Part shown: in pieces, positions 18,137 through 27,083 of the stretch
Layout of the letters: the number at the start of each line of letters is the position of its first letter
Position numbering within the stretch: the stretch's first letter is position 1
From: Colwellia psychrerythraea 34H
GTDB lineage: Bacteria > Pseudomonadota > Gammaproteobacteria > Enterobacterales > Alteromonadaceae
Assembly: GCF_000012325.1 (NCBI RefSeq)
Contig: NC_003910.7
Location: 682,001 to 746,000 of the forward strand
Direction of reading: 5' to 3'
Length of the DNA stretch: 64,000 nucleotides
Made by a program: the position numbers and the translations under genes
The notes under the pieces: model-generated
What the model was told of the DNA's origin: nothing
The model's input: only the letters and a program-made list of their open reading frames with translations
The model's database searches: none

Positions 18137-19282
18137 ATGTTAAAAAAATCACTTCTGGCTTTGGCCTTGTCGAGCGTATTTCTTACTGGCTGCGGTGGTA
18201 GTTCATCAAATGATGCTGTTGTACCTGAAGTAGAATCAAAATTTACTTTTGACGCAACAGAAATGATCACTAATTTAACCAATGATGTGATTGTTGCAGG
18301 CTATAAAAATCTTAATGATGAGGCCGCAGTTTACTTATTAGCCACTCAAAACTTAGCCAATACGGCTACGGAAGAAAATTTAGCGGCAGCGCAACAAGCT
18401 TGGAAAGATGTTCGTGTACATTGGGAACAAGGCGAGTCGCATATATTCGGTCCTGTTGATGCACTTTCTATTGACCCACATTTAGATACTTGGCCATTAA
18501 ATACCAGTGACTTACAAGCATTGTTAAATACTCAATCAGGTTTTAACGCGACTCAATTAAAAGCATTTAATGATGACGTACAGGGTTTCCATACCATGGA
18601 GTTTTTATTGTTTGGTGACGGTGTTGCCGACAATGAAAAAGCTATTGGTGAAATGACAGCCTTAGAGCGTGAATATTTATCTGCTGCTGCGGAGGTTTTC
18701 AAATCTCATACGCAAACATTGTTTGATGCATGGACTGTTGCCAATGATCCTAATGATGCTAACTCTCCAGCCTATAAAGACTTATTACTAACTCCGGATA
18801 ATGAGGTTTATTCTTCTTCGTTAGGTGTAGTCCAAGAATTAATTAACGGCATGATTGGCATAGTGGATGAAGTCGGCAATGGTAAAATCTCTGAACCTTT
18901 TGGCAGCAGTATTGATAATATCGATACCACAAAAGTAGAATCACAATATAGCTGGAACTCTCTGGCTGATTTTACTGACAATATTCAAGGTGTTCAAAAT
19001 GTTTATCGTGGTGAGTTTCTAGGGCAAGCGGATAAAACCGGTATTATTGATTTTGTTACAGCAGCGGATGCTGCTATTGCAACGCGCGTCGATACTGAAA
19101 TAGTTGATGCTATCGCAGCCATTAAAGCCGTTGCTGGAGACAATGACCTACCTTTTAGACAGGCCATTAATGATGCAGATGCTCGCGTTCGAATTCAAAC
19201 AGCAATTGATAAGTTAACAACATTGCAAACCTCGTTAGAGAATGATGTGCTAACGCAGTTGAATGAATGGCAACAGCCGTAG
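18137..19282 (+). CDS. Imelysin-family (M75) lipoprotein
   Basis: This 381-residue lipoprotein has a lipobox LTGC with the acylated cysteine at residue 19. The M75/imelysin GxHxxE motif is GFHTME (about 150-155), and a second block GQSHIFGPVDALSIDPHLDTWP lies near 95-116. Proteins of this group (IrpA, EfeO M75 domain, ICMP) bind iron or haem at the cell surface. An AAGGA ribosome site precedes ATG 18137. The next gene, a di-haem oxidoreductase-like lipoprotein, is the usual partner, so the pair likely forms an iron-uptake or iron-reduction system. Confidence 0.9.
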   Translation: MLKKSLLALALSSVFLTGCGGSSSNDAVVPEVESKFTFDATEMITNLTNDVIVAGYKNLNDEAAVYLLATQNLANTATEENLAAAQQAWKDVRVHWEQGESHIFGPVDALSIDPHLDTWPLNTSDLQALLNTQSGFNATQLKAFNDDVQGFHTMEFLLFGDGVADNEKAIGEMTALEREYLSAAAEVFKSHTQTLFDAWTVANDPNDANSPAYKDLLLTPDNEVYSSSLGVVQELINGMIGIVDEVGNGKISEPFGSSIDNIDTTKVESQYSWNSLADFTDNIQGVQNVYRGEFLGQADKTGIIDFVTAADAAIATRVDTEIVDAIAAIKAVAGDNDLPFRQAINDADARVRIQTAIDKLTTLQTSLENDVLTQLNEWQQP

Positions 19283-19373
19283 TCGTGTAGCTAGTTATCA
19301 TGAGCGTTTTTCAAGGATGAATGTTGTGCAAGGATGCACAATCGTTTAGAACGAATGTCCTGGAAGTATTCCT

Positions 19374-20990
19374 ATGAAAATTTTAAGAAGAGCAAAATGG
19401 TCAAACTTGGCCATCATTATCGCAAGTTCGATAATTGTTTCTGGCTGTAACTCAAGCAGCTCAGATAAAAAAGAAGAAACACAATCAAAAGCACAAGTTG
19501 CCTATACCCATATAAGTCAATTAGGTGGTGATGCTACCGCAGTAAGCGCGAGTGATTCAGGACATGGTTTTTCAACGCCTATGCCTAATCTAACTACTGA
19601 ACAGTTAACTAAACATTTAGCCGGAGATGCTCATTTTGAAACAGCATTTACTACGGCTCCAAATAGTGAACACCCTGAACTCGATGGTTTAGGGCCTGTC
19701 TTTAATAATCAAGATTGTAATTCCTGTCATCAACGTGATGGTCGATCGTCAACGATTACCTTGGCACAAGGTCAAGAGCGTGTTTTATTGGGTTCTGAAG
19801 CTGGAATTTTCTTACGCATGAGTATTGATGATGGCGAATGTTCTAATCCATCTGCAGATAACAATTACTGTAAAAATGCGGGTGTTGATGGTTTTGGCAC
19901 ACAGCTATTTCATCGGGGCGTATTAAAAGCTCGAGATGATTGGCAAGAAAACCCTTTCATTGGTCAAGCAGATGTTTATCTTGCGTATGAATATTCGACC
20001 GTGGAATATGCCGATGGCAGTTCCGTTGAACTTAAAAAGCCTATTTTTTCGATTGAACAGCCTTATGATGTGAGTGCTGAAAACCGTTTAGACAGTGCTA
20101 TTTTACAAGCCGATGTTCGATACAGTCCAAGAAATGGTATGCCAGTGTTCGGCTTAGGTTTGCTTGAACTTATCAGTGATGCTGATATTTTGGCAAATGC
20201 CGATGAAAATGACTCTAATAGTGATGGAATATCTGGGCGTCCAAATTGGGTGTTTGATCCTATCAAAGCACAAAGTAATGATCCTGTACCTGTCTCTTTA
20301 GGTCGCTTTGGTTGGAAAGCCAGTACGCCGAGCGTTCGTGTGCAATCACTTGGGGCATTACGAGGCGATATGGGCGTGACCAATCCATTATTCCCGGATG
20401 AAAGTATTGCTAACACGCCTTTGCATGAAAGTTATTTAACACGGACAAACTTTGTTGATACCGGTGTTGATGAGCAAGGTAATACCGAAGCTTCGCAAGA
20501 ATTTTCTGATGAGGTGGTGTTTTATGCTGAAACGTTGGCAGTACCAGCAAGACGAAATATTGAAAATGAATCTGTGATAGCGGGTGCCCAGCTTTTTGAT
20601 CAAGTTAATTGTACTGGCTGTCATCAACCCGATTTTACCACCGCAAAGGGTGAGTTATTAGTGGGTGGTTTACCAGCACCCGATGGTTTAAAAGGCCAGA
20701 AAATATATCCTTTCACTGATATGTTGCTGCATGACTTAGGCGAAGGTTTAGCTGATAACCGTAGAGACTTCACTGCTACCGGCGTTGAATGGAAAACCAG
20801 GCCTTTATGGGGAATAGGTTTAACTAAAACGGTTAACCCTGCCGCAGGATTTTTACATGATGGTCGAGCTGCAACGGTTGAAGAAGCTATTTTATGGCAC
20901 GGCGGTGAAGCACAGCAAAGTAAAGCAGACTTCATGGCTATGACACCAGCAGATAGACAAGCGTTATTAGATTTTGTTATGTCATTGTAG
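19374..20990 (+). CDS. Di-haem oxidoreductase-like lipoprotein (DUF1111)
   Basis: This 538-residue protein has a lipobox VSGC near residue 25 and two c-type haem motifs, CNSCH (115-119) and CTGCH (413-417), separated by a long domain typical of the DUF1111 'thiol oxidoreductase' group. These are distant relatives of MauG and cytochrome c peroxidases. The C-terminal region has the conserved LWGIGLTKTVNPAAGFLHDGRA block. The gene follows the imelysin gene after 91 bp. An electron-transfer role at the outer membrane or periplasm, such as handling iron redox state for the imelysin protein, is plausible but unproven. Confidence 0.88.
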   Translation: MKILRRAKWSNLAIIIASSIIVSGCNSSSSDKKEETQSKAQVAYTHISQLGGDATAVSASDSGHGFSTPMPNLTTEQLTKHLAGDAHFETAFTTAPNSEHPELDGLGPVFNNQDCNSCHQRDGRSSTITLAQGQERVLLGSEAGIFLRMSIDDGECSNPSADNNYCKNAGVDGFGTQLFHRGVLKARDDWQENPFIGQADVYLAYEYSTVEYADGSSVELKKPIFSIEQPYDVSAENRLDSAILQADVRYSPRNGMPVFGLGLLELISDADILANADENDSNSDGISGRPNWVFDPIKAQSNDPVPVSLGRFGWKASTPSVRVQSLGALRGDMGVTNPLFPDESIANTPLHESYLTRTNFVDTGVDEQGNTEASQEFSDEVVFYAETLAVPARRNIENESVIAGAQLFDQVNCTGCHQPDFTTAKGELLVGGLPAPDGLKGQKIYPFTDMLLHDLGEGLADNRRDFTATGVEWKTRPLWGIGLTKTVNPAAGFLHDGRAATVEEAILWHGGEAQQSKADFMAMTPADRQALLDFVMSL

Positions 20991-21019
20991 TGACCGATAA
21001 AATAGTACTTGTTAATAAG

Positions 21020-21252
21020 TAACCTGAACTCTGGATAAGCAGTACTTACTCAACATTCCCATTTTTGTGGTTTTCATCGTTAAACCGTCGATAAATAGCC
21101 CGCTATTCATAAACGTTTTGCCTTGATAACCACAGAAACTGAAACATTGATTGGAAATTTAACGACTCTGATCTTGTTGAGGGTTTTGTATTGTGATCTA
21201 AGTTGTTGATTTTAATTAAACATCAAGCACTCCTTATCCTGAGTTCAGGTTA
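21020..21252. repeat. MITE-like inverted-repeat element, class D
   Basis: Terminal inverted repeats TAACCTGAACTCTGGATAAG (about 21020-21039) and CTTATCCTGAGTTCAGGTTA (21233-21252) differ at one position. The 233-bp element is non-coding. It lies in the 633-bp gap between the di-haem gene and argR. The rest of that gap (21280-21547) shows only AT-rich sequence. Confidence 0.75.
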
Positions 21253-21278
21253 AGTAATGGGCTTTCTAGCCCATTACT
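21253..21278 (+). terminator. Hairpin abutting the class D element
   Basis: A perfect 11-bp stem joins AGTAATGGGCT (21253-21263) with AGCCCATTACT (21268-21278) over a 4-nt loop. The following sequence is only moderately T-rich. It could end transcription coming through the di-haem gene. Confidence 0.5.
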
Positions 21279-21547
21279 TATCTTTAGTTCATCTTTATTT
21301 TTTTAGTGACAGCCCTAAGACGGAGTTGTTTTTTTAAGTCATTAACGCTAATAAACTTACTGCTAGCCATAACTCAAAGGTGACGCAGAAGCGACTTTGA
21401 TTACTGATAGCATTGTCGCATTCACAGATAGAACGTGTGGTAATGCACAAAATCCCCCTAAAAAGCTTACCAATAAAATGCTGATTTTAATGATTTTCGT
21501 TGAGATAATGATATGACAGTGATTTCAGTCTAAAAAACATGATTATT

Positions 21548-21565
21548 ATTGAATAAATATTCACT
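21548..21565 (+). promoter_or_regulatory. ARG box upstream of argR
   Basis: ATTGAATAAATATTCACT contains the perfect palindrome TGAAT-AAAT-ATTCA, matching the ArgR operator consensus (TGAATnnnnATTCA). A weaker second box follows after about 3 bp at about 21569. It lies about 60 bp before argR and indicates autoregulation by the arginine-bound repressor. Confidence 0.8.
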
Positions 21566-21623
21566 AATTGAGTATCAATAGTGTAGAATTAATTAATATC
21601 AATTAATTATATGAAGAAGCTAA

Positions 21624-22106
21624 ATGACTAGCACCCGAAAACAAAAAGAATCCCTATTAGTTCAAGCATTTAAAAGATTATTAAAAGAACAATGTTATGG
21701 TTCTCAAGGTCAGTTAGCAGAAGCTCTTGCTTCGCAGGGGTTCGAAGATATGTCGCAAGCGAAAATTTCTCGCTTATTATCTAAACTCGGTGCAGTTAAA
21801 ACGCGTAATACCAATAATGAAATGATTTATATTCTGCCGGATGAATTGGCCGTACCAAAATCAAAGCAATCAATCGAATCAGTGGTATTGAGTGTTAAGC
21901 ATAATCAAATGCAAATCATCTTAAAGACAGGTATTGGCGCTGCGCCATTAATTTCTCGTATGCTGGATAGCATGGGTGAGTCTGCAGGTATTTTAGGCAC
22001 CCTTGCTGGTGACGACACCATTTTCATTGCTCCGGTTGATGTCGATAATATTGAAGAAATCACCGTTTCGATCCGTAACTTGTTAGCGGTAAAAGATGAA
22101 CAGTAA
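21624..22106 (+). CDS. argR: Arginine repressor
   Basis: This 160-residue protein matches ArgR along its whole length. It has an N-terminal winged-helix DNA-binding domain (to about residue 75, with QAKISRLLSKLGAVKTRN in the recognition region) and a C-terminal oligomerisation and arginine-binding domain. The latter contains the GAAPLISRMLD and GTLAGDDTIFI motifs, the latter with the Asp pair that contacts arginine. It controls arginine biosynthesis and uptake. The perfect ARG box upstream supports autoregulation. In many gammaproteobacteria mdh is divergent from argR; here it is absent and a repeat element occupies the space. Confidence 0.96.
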   Translation: MTSTRKQKESLLVQAFKRLLKEQCYGSQGQLAEALASQGFEDMSQAKISRLLSKLGAVKTRNTNNEMIYILPDELAVPKSKQSIESVVLSVKHNQMQIILKTGIGAAPLISRMLDSMGESAGILGTLAGDDTIFIAPVDVDNIEEITVSIRNLLAVKDEQ

Positions 22107-22135
22107 AAAATGACCTTAGCGTCCTACTAGAATAA

Positions 22136-22163
22136 TAATCCTCGCCATACTTCGCGAGGATTA
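22136..22163. terminator. Bidirectional hairpin between argR and the FadL gene
   Basis: Arms TAATCCTCGC (22136-22145) and GCGAGGATTA (22154-22163) form a perfect 10-bp stem with an 8-nt loop between the convergent argR and FadL-family genes. T-rich sequence on both sides suggests use on either strand. Confidence 0.7.
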
Positions 22164-22220
22164 ACTTAATTTATCTAAACTCTTCAGCTATCCTTAGTCA
22201 TTAAACCATCACACAACACC

Positions 22221-23480
22221 TTAGAAAACATGGTTATATTGTGCAGAAACAATGTAAGCATCACCTTGTGATTCGAATGTCCACTGTTGACCTAAGTCAT
22301 CTTTTTCAGTGAATGTTTCACTATTGCCTTGAATGACACTGACACCTAAATCTATCGATGATTGGTCGTCAAAGCTATAGTTTAAGCCGCCACTTATCCA
22401 TATACGATTACTATCAGGAATTGAGATCGATCGATGTTCTTCACCGGTGGGTGTTTGGTCATAAGCAATACCTGTTCTGAGCTTTATATTGCTACTTAAT
22501 TGATAGGTGGCACCAATGGCATATCGCATTGAATCAGCAAAGTTCTCTTCTTTTGAAAACACAGGGTCTTCTACACCTTCAGCGTATCCCGCTAGCTCAT
22601 CAAAACTACTCCAACCAGTCCACACGGCTGAGTAATGCACAGCTAAGGAACTATTTAATTGATGAAAACCTGAAAACTCCATAATAGCTGGCAAGGTTAT
22701 ATCCATGGTGCCCATGACTACGTCACCCGCTAAGCCACCAAGGTTAGCTGGTAAACCATTACTGTAATCACCTTCAAGTGTTAGTTCTACTTCACTTCGA
22801 TAACTAAAACCTAGTCTATTGTTTTCGTTAAAATCATACGATAAACCTAGGTTCCAACCATAGGATATATCATCGCCAGCCAAATTTGCGGCCACCGTTT
22901 CAGGTGGCGAAGGCAGCGGACTGTCACCAAAATTACGTATTAAGGAAGCATCGGCATAAATAACATTTAACCCCCCAGCTATGGCAAAGTTATCATTTAC
23001 TTTATAAGAGAGGCTGGAATTAAAATTAACCGTAGTAATTGACGTTTCCCCCGCGAGTTGCCCCGCAGCATAATCATCATCAAACTCAGTGGCTAAACCA
23101 AAATTAGAGAAGGTGCCAAAACCTAGAGCAAACTTGTCATTTAGCGGCACTACTAGATATATTGCTGGAATGATGGCACTTGGCGCAATACTACTATCAT
23201 TCAATGCTACTGGGTTAATACCCGTTGGTGCATCAATACCCGTTAAGCTGACATCAGGTATAACGTAAGTGCCAGTAAATGATAACTCTATTTGATCAAA
23301 TTGCGCCATAAGGGCAGGGTTGCGTGCAATTACAGATGCATCATCGGCAATTGCAGCTTCACCAGCAAACGCTCGACCTAAACCAGCAGCACTATGCTCA
23401 GCCAACTGAAAGGCGGCGCCGACACTGTAAAATGATGAACAGGTTAACGATAGTGTTAACAATGTTTTATTGAATGTCAT
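22221..23480 (-). CDS. FadL-family outer-membrane fatty-acid transporter
   Basis: This 419-residue barrel protein imports long-chain fatty acids or other hydrophobic compounds. After the signal peptide it begins with the FadL hatch signature AFQLAEHSAAGLGRAFAGEAA and the NPA motif (ARNPALM). The C-terminus ends in AQYNHVF, with terminal Phe. It is slightly shorter than E. coli FadL. It is transcribed convergently to argR and sits alone. Paralogues are common in marine gammaproteobacteria, so the exact substrate is uncertain. Confidence 0.92.
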   Translation of the reverse strand: MTFNKTLLTLSLTCSSFYSVGAAFQLAEHSAAGLGRAFAGEAAIADDASVIARNPALMAQFDQIELSFTGTYVIPDVSLTGIDAPTGINPVALNDSSIAPSAIIPAIYLVVPLNDKFALGFGTFSNFGLATEFDDDYAAGQLAGETSITTVNFNSSLSYKVNDNFAIAGGLNVIYADASLIRNFGDSPLPSPPETVAANLAGDDISYGWNLGLSYDFNENNRLGFSYRSEVELTLEGDYSNGLPANLGGLAGDVVMGTMDITLPAIMEFSGFHQLNSSLAVHYSAVWTGWSSFDELAGYAEGVEDPVFSKEENFADSMRYAIGATYQLSSNIKLRTGIAYDQTPTGEEHRSISIPDSNRIWISGGLNYSFDDQSSIDLGVSVIQGNSETFTEKDDLGQQWTFESQGDAYIVSAQYNHVF

Positions 23481-23773
23481 AAGTTTGGACCATGTAAAAA
23501 GGATAAAGTAATGAGCCTACCTTAAAGGTTAGTTTTGAACTGTTATCAACAGTGAAAACTAGTATTCACTTGTGAACAGCTTTAGCGTTATTTTGATCAT
23601 AGTGCTGTTGGCTATTGCGGATTTTTACTCTTAACCATATTGATTTAGAACATCAATAGAGGCTCTAGCGATAATATTTATTATTTGCTTGAGATTTTGT
23701 TAATGTAGGTCAAAACATGGCATTAGTTCCTGCTTTAACATGCCAACATTGATAATAGATAGTAGGAAGTTTT

Positions 23774-24214
23774 ATGAGTTCAATTCCAGAGTACATGACG
23801 ACAAAACATAGAGAATGTGATGAGTTTTTTTCTGAAGCCGAAGCCGCTGTTGCCGATAAAGATTGGTCGTTGGCATTAGCTAAATGGCAGCTATTTACCA
23901 GTGAATTAACTGAGCATCTTGCCCAAGAAGAAGATACTTTATTTCCACAGTTTGAACAAGCTACTGGAATGACAGCAGGACCGACACAAGTCATGCGCAT
24001 GGAACATCAGCAAATGCGTGCGCTGGTTCAATCCCTTGATAATGCCCTTGCTGCCAAAGATAAAGATGAATATTTAGGCTTATCTGAAACCTTGATGGTA
24101 ATGATGCAGCAGCATAATATGAAAGAAGAAATGATGCTTTATCCTATGATGGCGCAACATTTAAGCGATGGCGAGCAGCTTATCGAGGGCTTTAAAGCCA
24201 ACGCAGCAGTTTAA
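23774..24214 (+). CDS. Hemerythrin-like di-iron protein
   Basis: This 146-residue four-helix protein shows a complete hemerythrin ligand set: H12, H48 and E52 (HLAQE), H78, H114 and E118 (HNMKE). It would bind a di-iron centre that senses or carries O2 or NO. An AGGAAG ribosome site precedes ATG 23774. It is the first gene of a tight operon with a DUF2249 protein (6-bp gap) and an NnrS-like membrane protein (9-bp gap). The grouping suggests a response to nitric oxide or microaerobic conditions (inference). Confidence 0.92.
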   Translation: MSSIPEYMTTKHRECDEFFSEAEAAVADKDWSLALAKWQLFTSELTEHLAQEEDTLFPQFEQATGMTAGPTQVMRMEHQQMRALVQSLDNALAAKDKDEYLGLSETLMVMMQQHNMKEEMMLYPMMAQHLSDGEQLIEGFKANAAV

Positions 24215-24220
24215 ATCATC

Positions 24221-24499
24221 ATGGAGCTTGTAGCTGTTGATGTAAGTGAACTTGCTCCACCTGAGCCAATGACAGTGATATTAACTGCGTTGGCTAGTTT
24301 GGAGCTAGGTCATTGTTTATTGGTTACTCATAGACGGCAACCCTTTCCTTTGTATGAAAAACTGATTCAAGCCGGTTGGGCGTACCACTGCCAAGTACAT
24401 GATGATGATCATATTTCATTGTTCATCTATCGCCACATCGAACAACAATTGTTTGAACAGCACTTTGACGGTCAAACCTTTCAAAGTACAACAAAGTAA
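24221..24499 (+). CDS. DUF2249 domain protein
   Basis: This 92-residue protein has the DUF2249 pattern: DVSELAPPEPM near the N-terminus, then LxLGHCLLVTHRRQPFPLYEKL, a segment resembling the TusA/SirA-like fold. It has one Cys, in LGHCLLV. DUF2249 proteins are often found with hemerythrins, nitrite or NO reductases and cytochromes. It is the second gene of the hemerythrin operon. No enzymatic role is known. Confidence 0.85.
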   Translation: MELVAVDVSELAPPEPMTVILTALASLELGHCLLVTHRRQPFPLYEKLIQAGWAYHCQVHDDDHISLFIYRHIEQQLFEQHFDGQTFQSTTK

Positions 24500-24508
24500 G
24501 GGCTCGCT

Positions 24509-25819
24509 ATGAATATGTCAGGCTTGTCATTTAATGCATTACCTCCTATCGATTTACCTTTTCGTTTTTTCTTAAGTGCACCAATCTTCATCATCGTTTG
24601 TGCGCTATTAGTTTTATTTTCAGGGGAAACTCTTTGGCTAAGTCGTTGGCAGCCGAGTATGTTGGCGCTGACACACGGTTTTACCTTAGGCTTTATAACC
24701 ATGGTGATGATGGGCGCATTATTACAATTATTACCCGTAATCGGTGGTATTGGTATTGCTAAACCTAGACTCATTGCGACCACTAGCCACGCTTTATATT
24801 GTGTTGGTGTAATGGCCTTAATGCTCAGTTTTATTCTTGCGACTAACTGGTTAACGCTCGCTGCATTGGTGTTGCTTAGTTTGGGGTTAAGTATTTATCT
24901 CGGTGCTATTATTTGGGTGCTAATCAAAAAAATAAGCCAGGGTGATTCCATTAATTGCTTTCGCTTAGCGATAACGTCATTGGTAATATTGCTGCTGTTA
25001 GGAATATTGCTTTTAGCCAATAGATTAGGCATCACGGTGCCATTTATTAGCCTTGATAAACATGTTACCGATATCCATGCGCTAATGGGGTTAGTTGGCT
25101 GGGCAGGTATGTTAATTATTGCGGTGAGCTTTCAAGTATTGCCTATGTTTCATGTTGCTCCCAATATGCCGAAATACATAAGACAATATCTTGGTATCAG
25201 CATTTTTATCTTACTGATAGTGTATGCTTTTTATGCTGAGTTTACCTTAGGGCTAATTGTCATTAGTCATGGCGTGTTTGCCTTTAGCTTATTTTATGTG
25301 ATCAATCAGCGCAAACGTAAAGTACCCGACACCAGTATTAAGTACTGGCAATTGGCTGCGGGAACATTATTGTTACTCAATATACTGTACTTCTTACCGG
25401 ATAGTTTTTATAGCGCAGCACAGACCCCTTTATTTATATCACTACCTGATAAGGGGATGTTATTAACGGCAGTTTTCATTTATTTTTATTTGCTTTCCGT
25501 GATCCAAGGTATGTTACTAAAAATATTACCCTTTCTGAGTTACACCCATCTTCAACAACGCTGTTTGATTGACTTCTCTGCGATGCAATTCATTCCTCAT
25601 ATGCATGAATTTTTAAATAAAAAACATGGTTTAGCACTTTACTACATGCATATTTTTAGTGGTTTATCACTGGTGGCAGTACTCTGTGAACCGAGCTTAT
25701 ATTTTGTCTTTGCTATTTTACTGTTACTTGAATTTATATGGTTATTAGTCTTAATGGTGAGGTGCATGCGTTTATATTTTACCGTCAATCAGAAAATCAA
25801 CTTGTCCAATACCCTGTAA
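24509..25819 (+). CDS. NnrS-like polytopic membrane protein
   Basis: This 436-residue inner-membrane protein has about twelve hydrophobic segments. Conserved His residues lie within membrane helices, as in LTHGFTLGFITMVMMGALLQ (near 63-82) and DIHALMGLVGWAG (near 190-202), and VLPMFH follows. This pattern resembles NnrS and haem-copper oxidase subunit I-like proteins. NnrS proteins counter nitrosative stress. The operon partners, hemerythrin and DUF2249, support a role in NO or oxygen metabolism. Assignment to NnrS itself is tentative. Confidence 0.7.
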   Translation: MNMSGLSFNALPPIDLPFRFFLSAPIFIIVCALLVLFSGETLWLSRWQPSMLALTHGFTLGFITMVMMGALLQLLPVIGGIGIAKPRLIATTSHALYCVGVMALMLSFILATNWLTLAALVLLSLGLSIYLGAIIWVLIKKISQGDSINCFRLAITSLVILLLLGILLLANRLGITVPFISLDKHVTDIHALMGLVGWAGMLIIAVSFQVLPMFHVAPNMPKYIRQYLGISIFILLIVYAFYAEFTLGLIVISHGVFAFSLFYVINQRKRKVPDTSIKYWQLAAGTLLLLNILYFLPDSFYSAAQTPLFISLPDKGMLLTAVFIYFYLLSVIQGMLLKILPFLSYTHLQQRCLIDFSAMQFIPHMHEFLNKKHGLALYYMHIFSGLSLVAVLCEPSLYFVFAILLLLEFIWLLVLMVRCMRLYFTVNQKINLSNTL

Positions 25820-25869
25820 CTGATTAGTATGCTCGCTAATAAATTCTTACAGGCTAAATAGGTCCTTTT

Positions 25870-26523
25870 ATGAATACTGTCACCTTAGTTTCAGCTGAAA
25901 AATCAGCACAACAAATAACACCCTCAAAAGTTATTTGTATAGGTCGTAATTATGTAGACCATATCAAAGAGCTGGCCAATGAAATACCGGATGAAATGGT
26001 GGTGTTTTTAAAGCCTAATTCAGCAATTAATACCGTGCTTAATGCTAAGCATAATAATGATGTATTACATTATGAGGCTGAGTTAAGTTTTCTCTACCAG
26101 GGTGGAAAATTCACTGCAGTGGCCCTTGGTCTAGATTTAACTAAACGCGAAGTACAAGGAAAGTTAAAAGGTAAAGGACTTCCTTGGGAACGTGCTAAGG
26201 CATTTGATAACTCAGCTATTTTCAGTGATTTTGTCAGTATTGAGCAAGAAGACATTCAGACATTAAACTTATCACTTATGATTAATAATGTTCCCAAGCA
26301 GCAGGGGGGCGTTAATTTAATGATGGCAAAACCTGATGATATCTTAACGGAACTGCAAACGTTTATGAGTCTTGAAGATGGCGACATTGTCATGACAGGT
26401 ACACCGAAAGGCGTGGGTGTTATTGGTGTAAATGATAACTTTACGGGTCAAGTATATTTGAGCCAAGAAGATAAATTAGTGGATAATAAAGTACTACTTG
26501 ATTGCCATTGGCAAGCACAGTAA
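25870..26523 (+). CDS. Fumarylacetoacetate hydrolase family protein
   Basis: This 217-residue protein has the FAH-fold signature: KVICIGRNYVDHIKELANE near 20-38, FLKPNSAI, the metal-binding E/E/D set around HYEAELSFLY (about 74-84), and a C-terminal GDIVMTGTPKGVG motif. The length matches YcgM-type enzymes (acylpyruvate hydrolase or oxaloacetate decarboxylase activities). It is a single gene between an NnrS-like gene and yacL. The precise substrate is not determined by the sequence. Confidence 0.88.
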   Translation: MNTVTLVSAEKSAQQITPSKVICIGRNYVDHIKELANEIPDEMVVFLKPNSAINTVLNAKHNNDVLHYEAELSFLYQGGKFTAVALGLDLTKREVQGKLKGKGLPWERAKAFDNSAIFSDFVSIEQEDIQTLNLSLMINNVPKQQGGVNLMMAKPDDILTELQTFMSLEDGDIVMTGTPKGVGVIGVNDNFTGQVYLSQEDKLVDNKVLLDCHWQAQ

Positions 26524-26615
26524 TTACCTCACGAAGTTATACTATTTTTTATTAAAGCTGCAAAGCTTGCTACACTTAATGTAGGCCCTTTTATACCCCA
26601 TTGATAGGAAAGGCT

Positions 26616-27014
26616 ATGGAATACGAATTTGTACACGACGCCATAACAGGCGAAGCCCGAGCGCTCTTTTCTTTAGAGCATGAGGTCATAGGTCCGTGGA
26701 TGGAAGTTGAACTAGGACATAACGTTACTAAGCTTACCGATCTACTAACTGCGATTGATAACATTGAAACCGGACAGTCTCAAGAGCTACTCATCACAGG
26801 TAGCGAATATTCGATTACCTTAAATAATGAAGATGTCTCGATTCAAACTAATGTGAGCATGAATGGTTCGTTAAACGGCAGTGGTGAAGGTTTACCTGAG
26901 ATGTTAACCGATGAACATATTCATTTAGATCAAAATGAAATGGCTAGCTGTGGTTTAGATGACTTTAGAGCGTTATTACTTTCTTGGGGCCAGTTCACTA
27001 ACGGTTTACGATAA
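26616..27014 (+). CDS. yacL: YacL family (UPF0231) protein
   Basis: This acidic protein of about 132 residues begins MEYEFVHDAITGEARALFSLEHEVIGPWMEVE and ends with CGLDDFRALL, matching the E. coli YacL pattern throughout. The start ATG 26616 is preceded by a strong AGGAAAGG ribosome site; an in-frame TTG at 26601 lies upstream of that site and is unlikely to be used. The function is unknown. It is followed by a strong hairpin terminator. Confidence 0.88.
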   Translation: MEYEFVHDAITGEARALFSLEHEVIGPWMEVELGHNVTKLTDLLTAIDNIETGQSQELLITGSEYSITLNNEDVSIQTNVSMNGSLNGSGEGLPEMLTDEHIHLDQNEMASCGLDDFRALLLSWGQFTNGLR

Positions 27015-27024
27015 ACCATAGGTG

Positions 27025-27063
27025 AACTAATTAAAGGTGCTTTGCTAGCATCTTTAATTAGTT
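27025..27063 (+). terminator. Terminator hairpin between yacL and the HDOD gene
   Basis: A 17-bp stem with one mismatch (G-U in RNA) pairs AACTAATTAAAGGTGCT (27025-27041) with AGCATCTTTAATTAGTT (27047-27063) over a 5-nt loop. It sits between convergent genes and may act on both strands. Confidence 0.65.
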
Positions 27064-27083
27064 AGTTGTGCCGTTATTATTTG

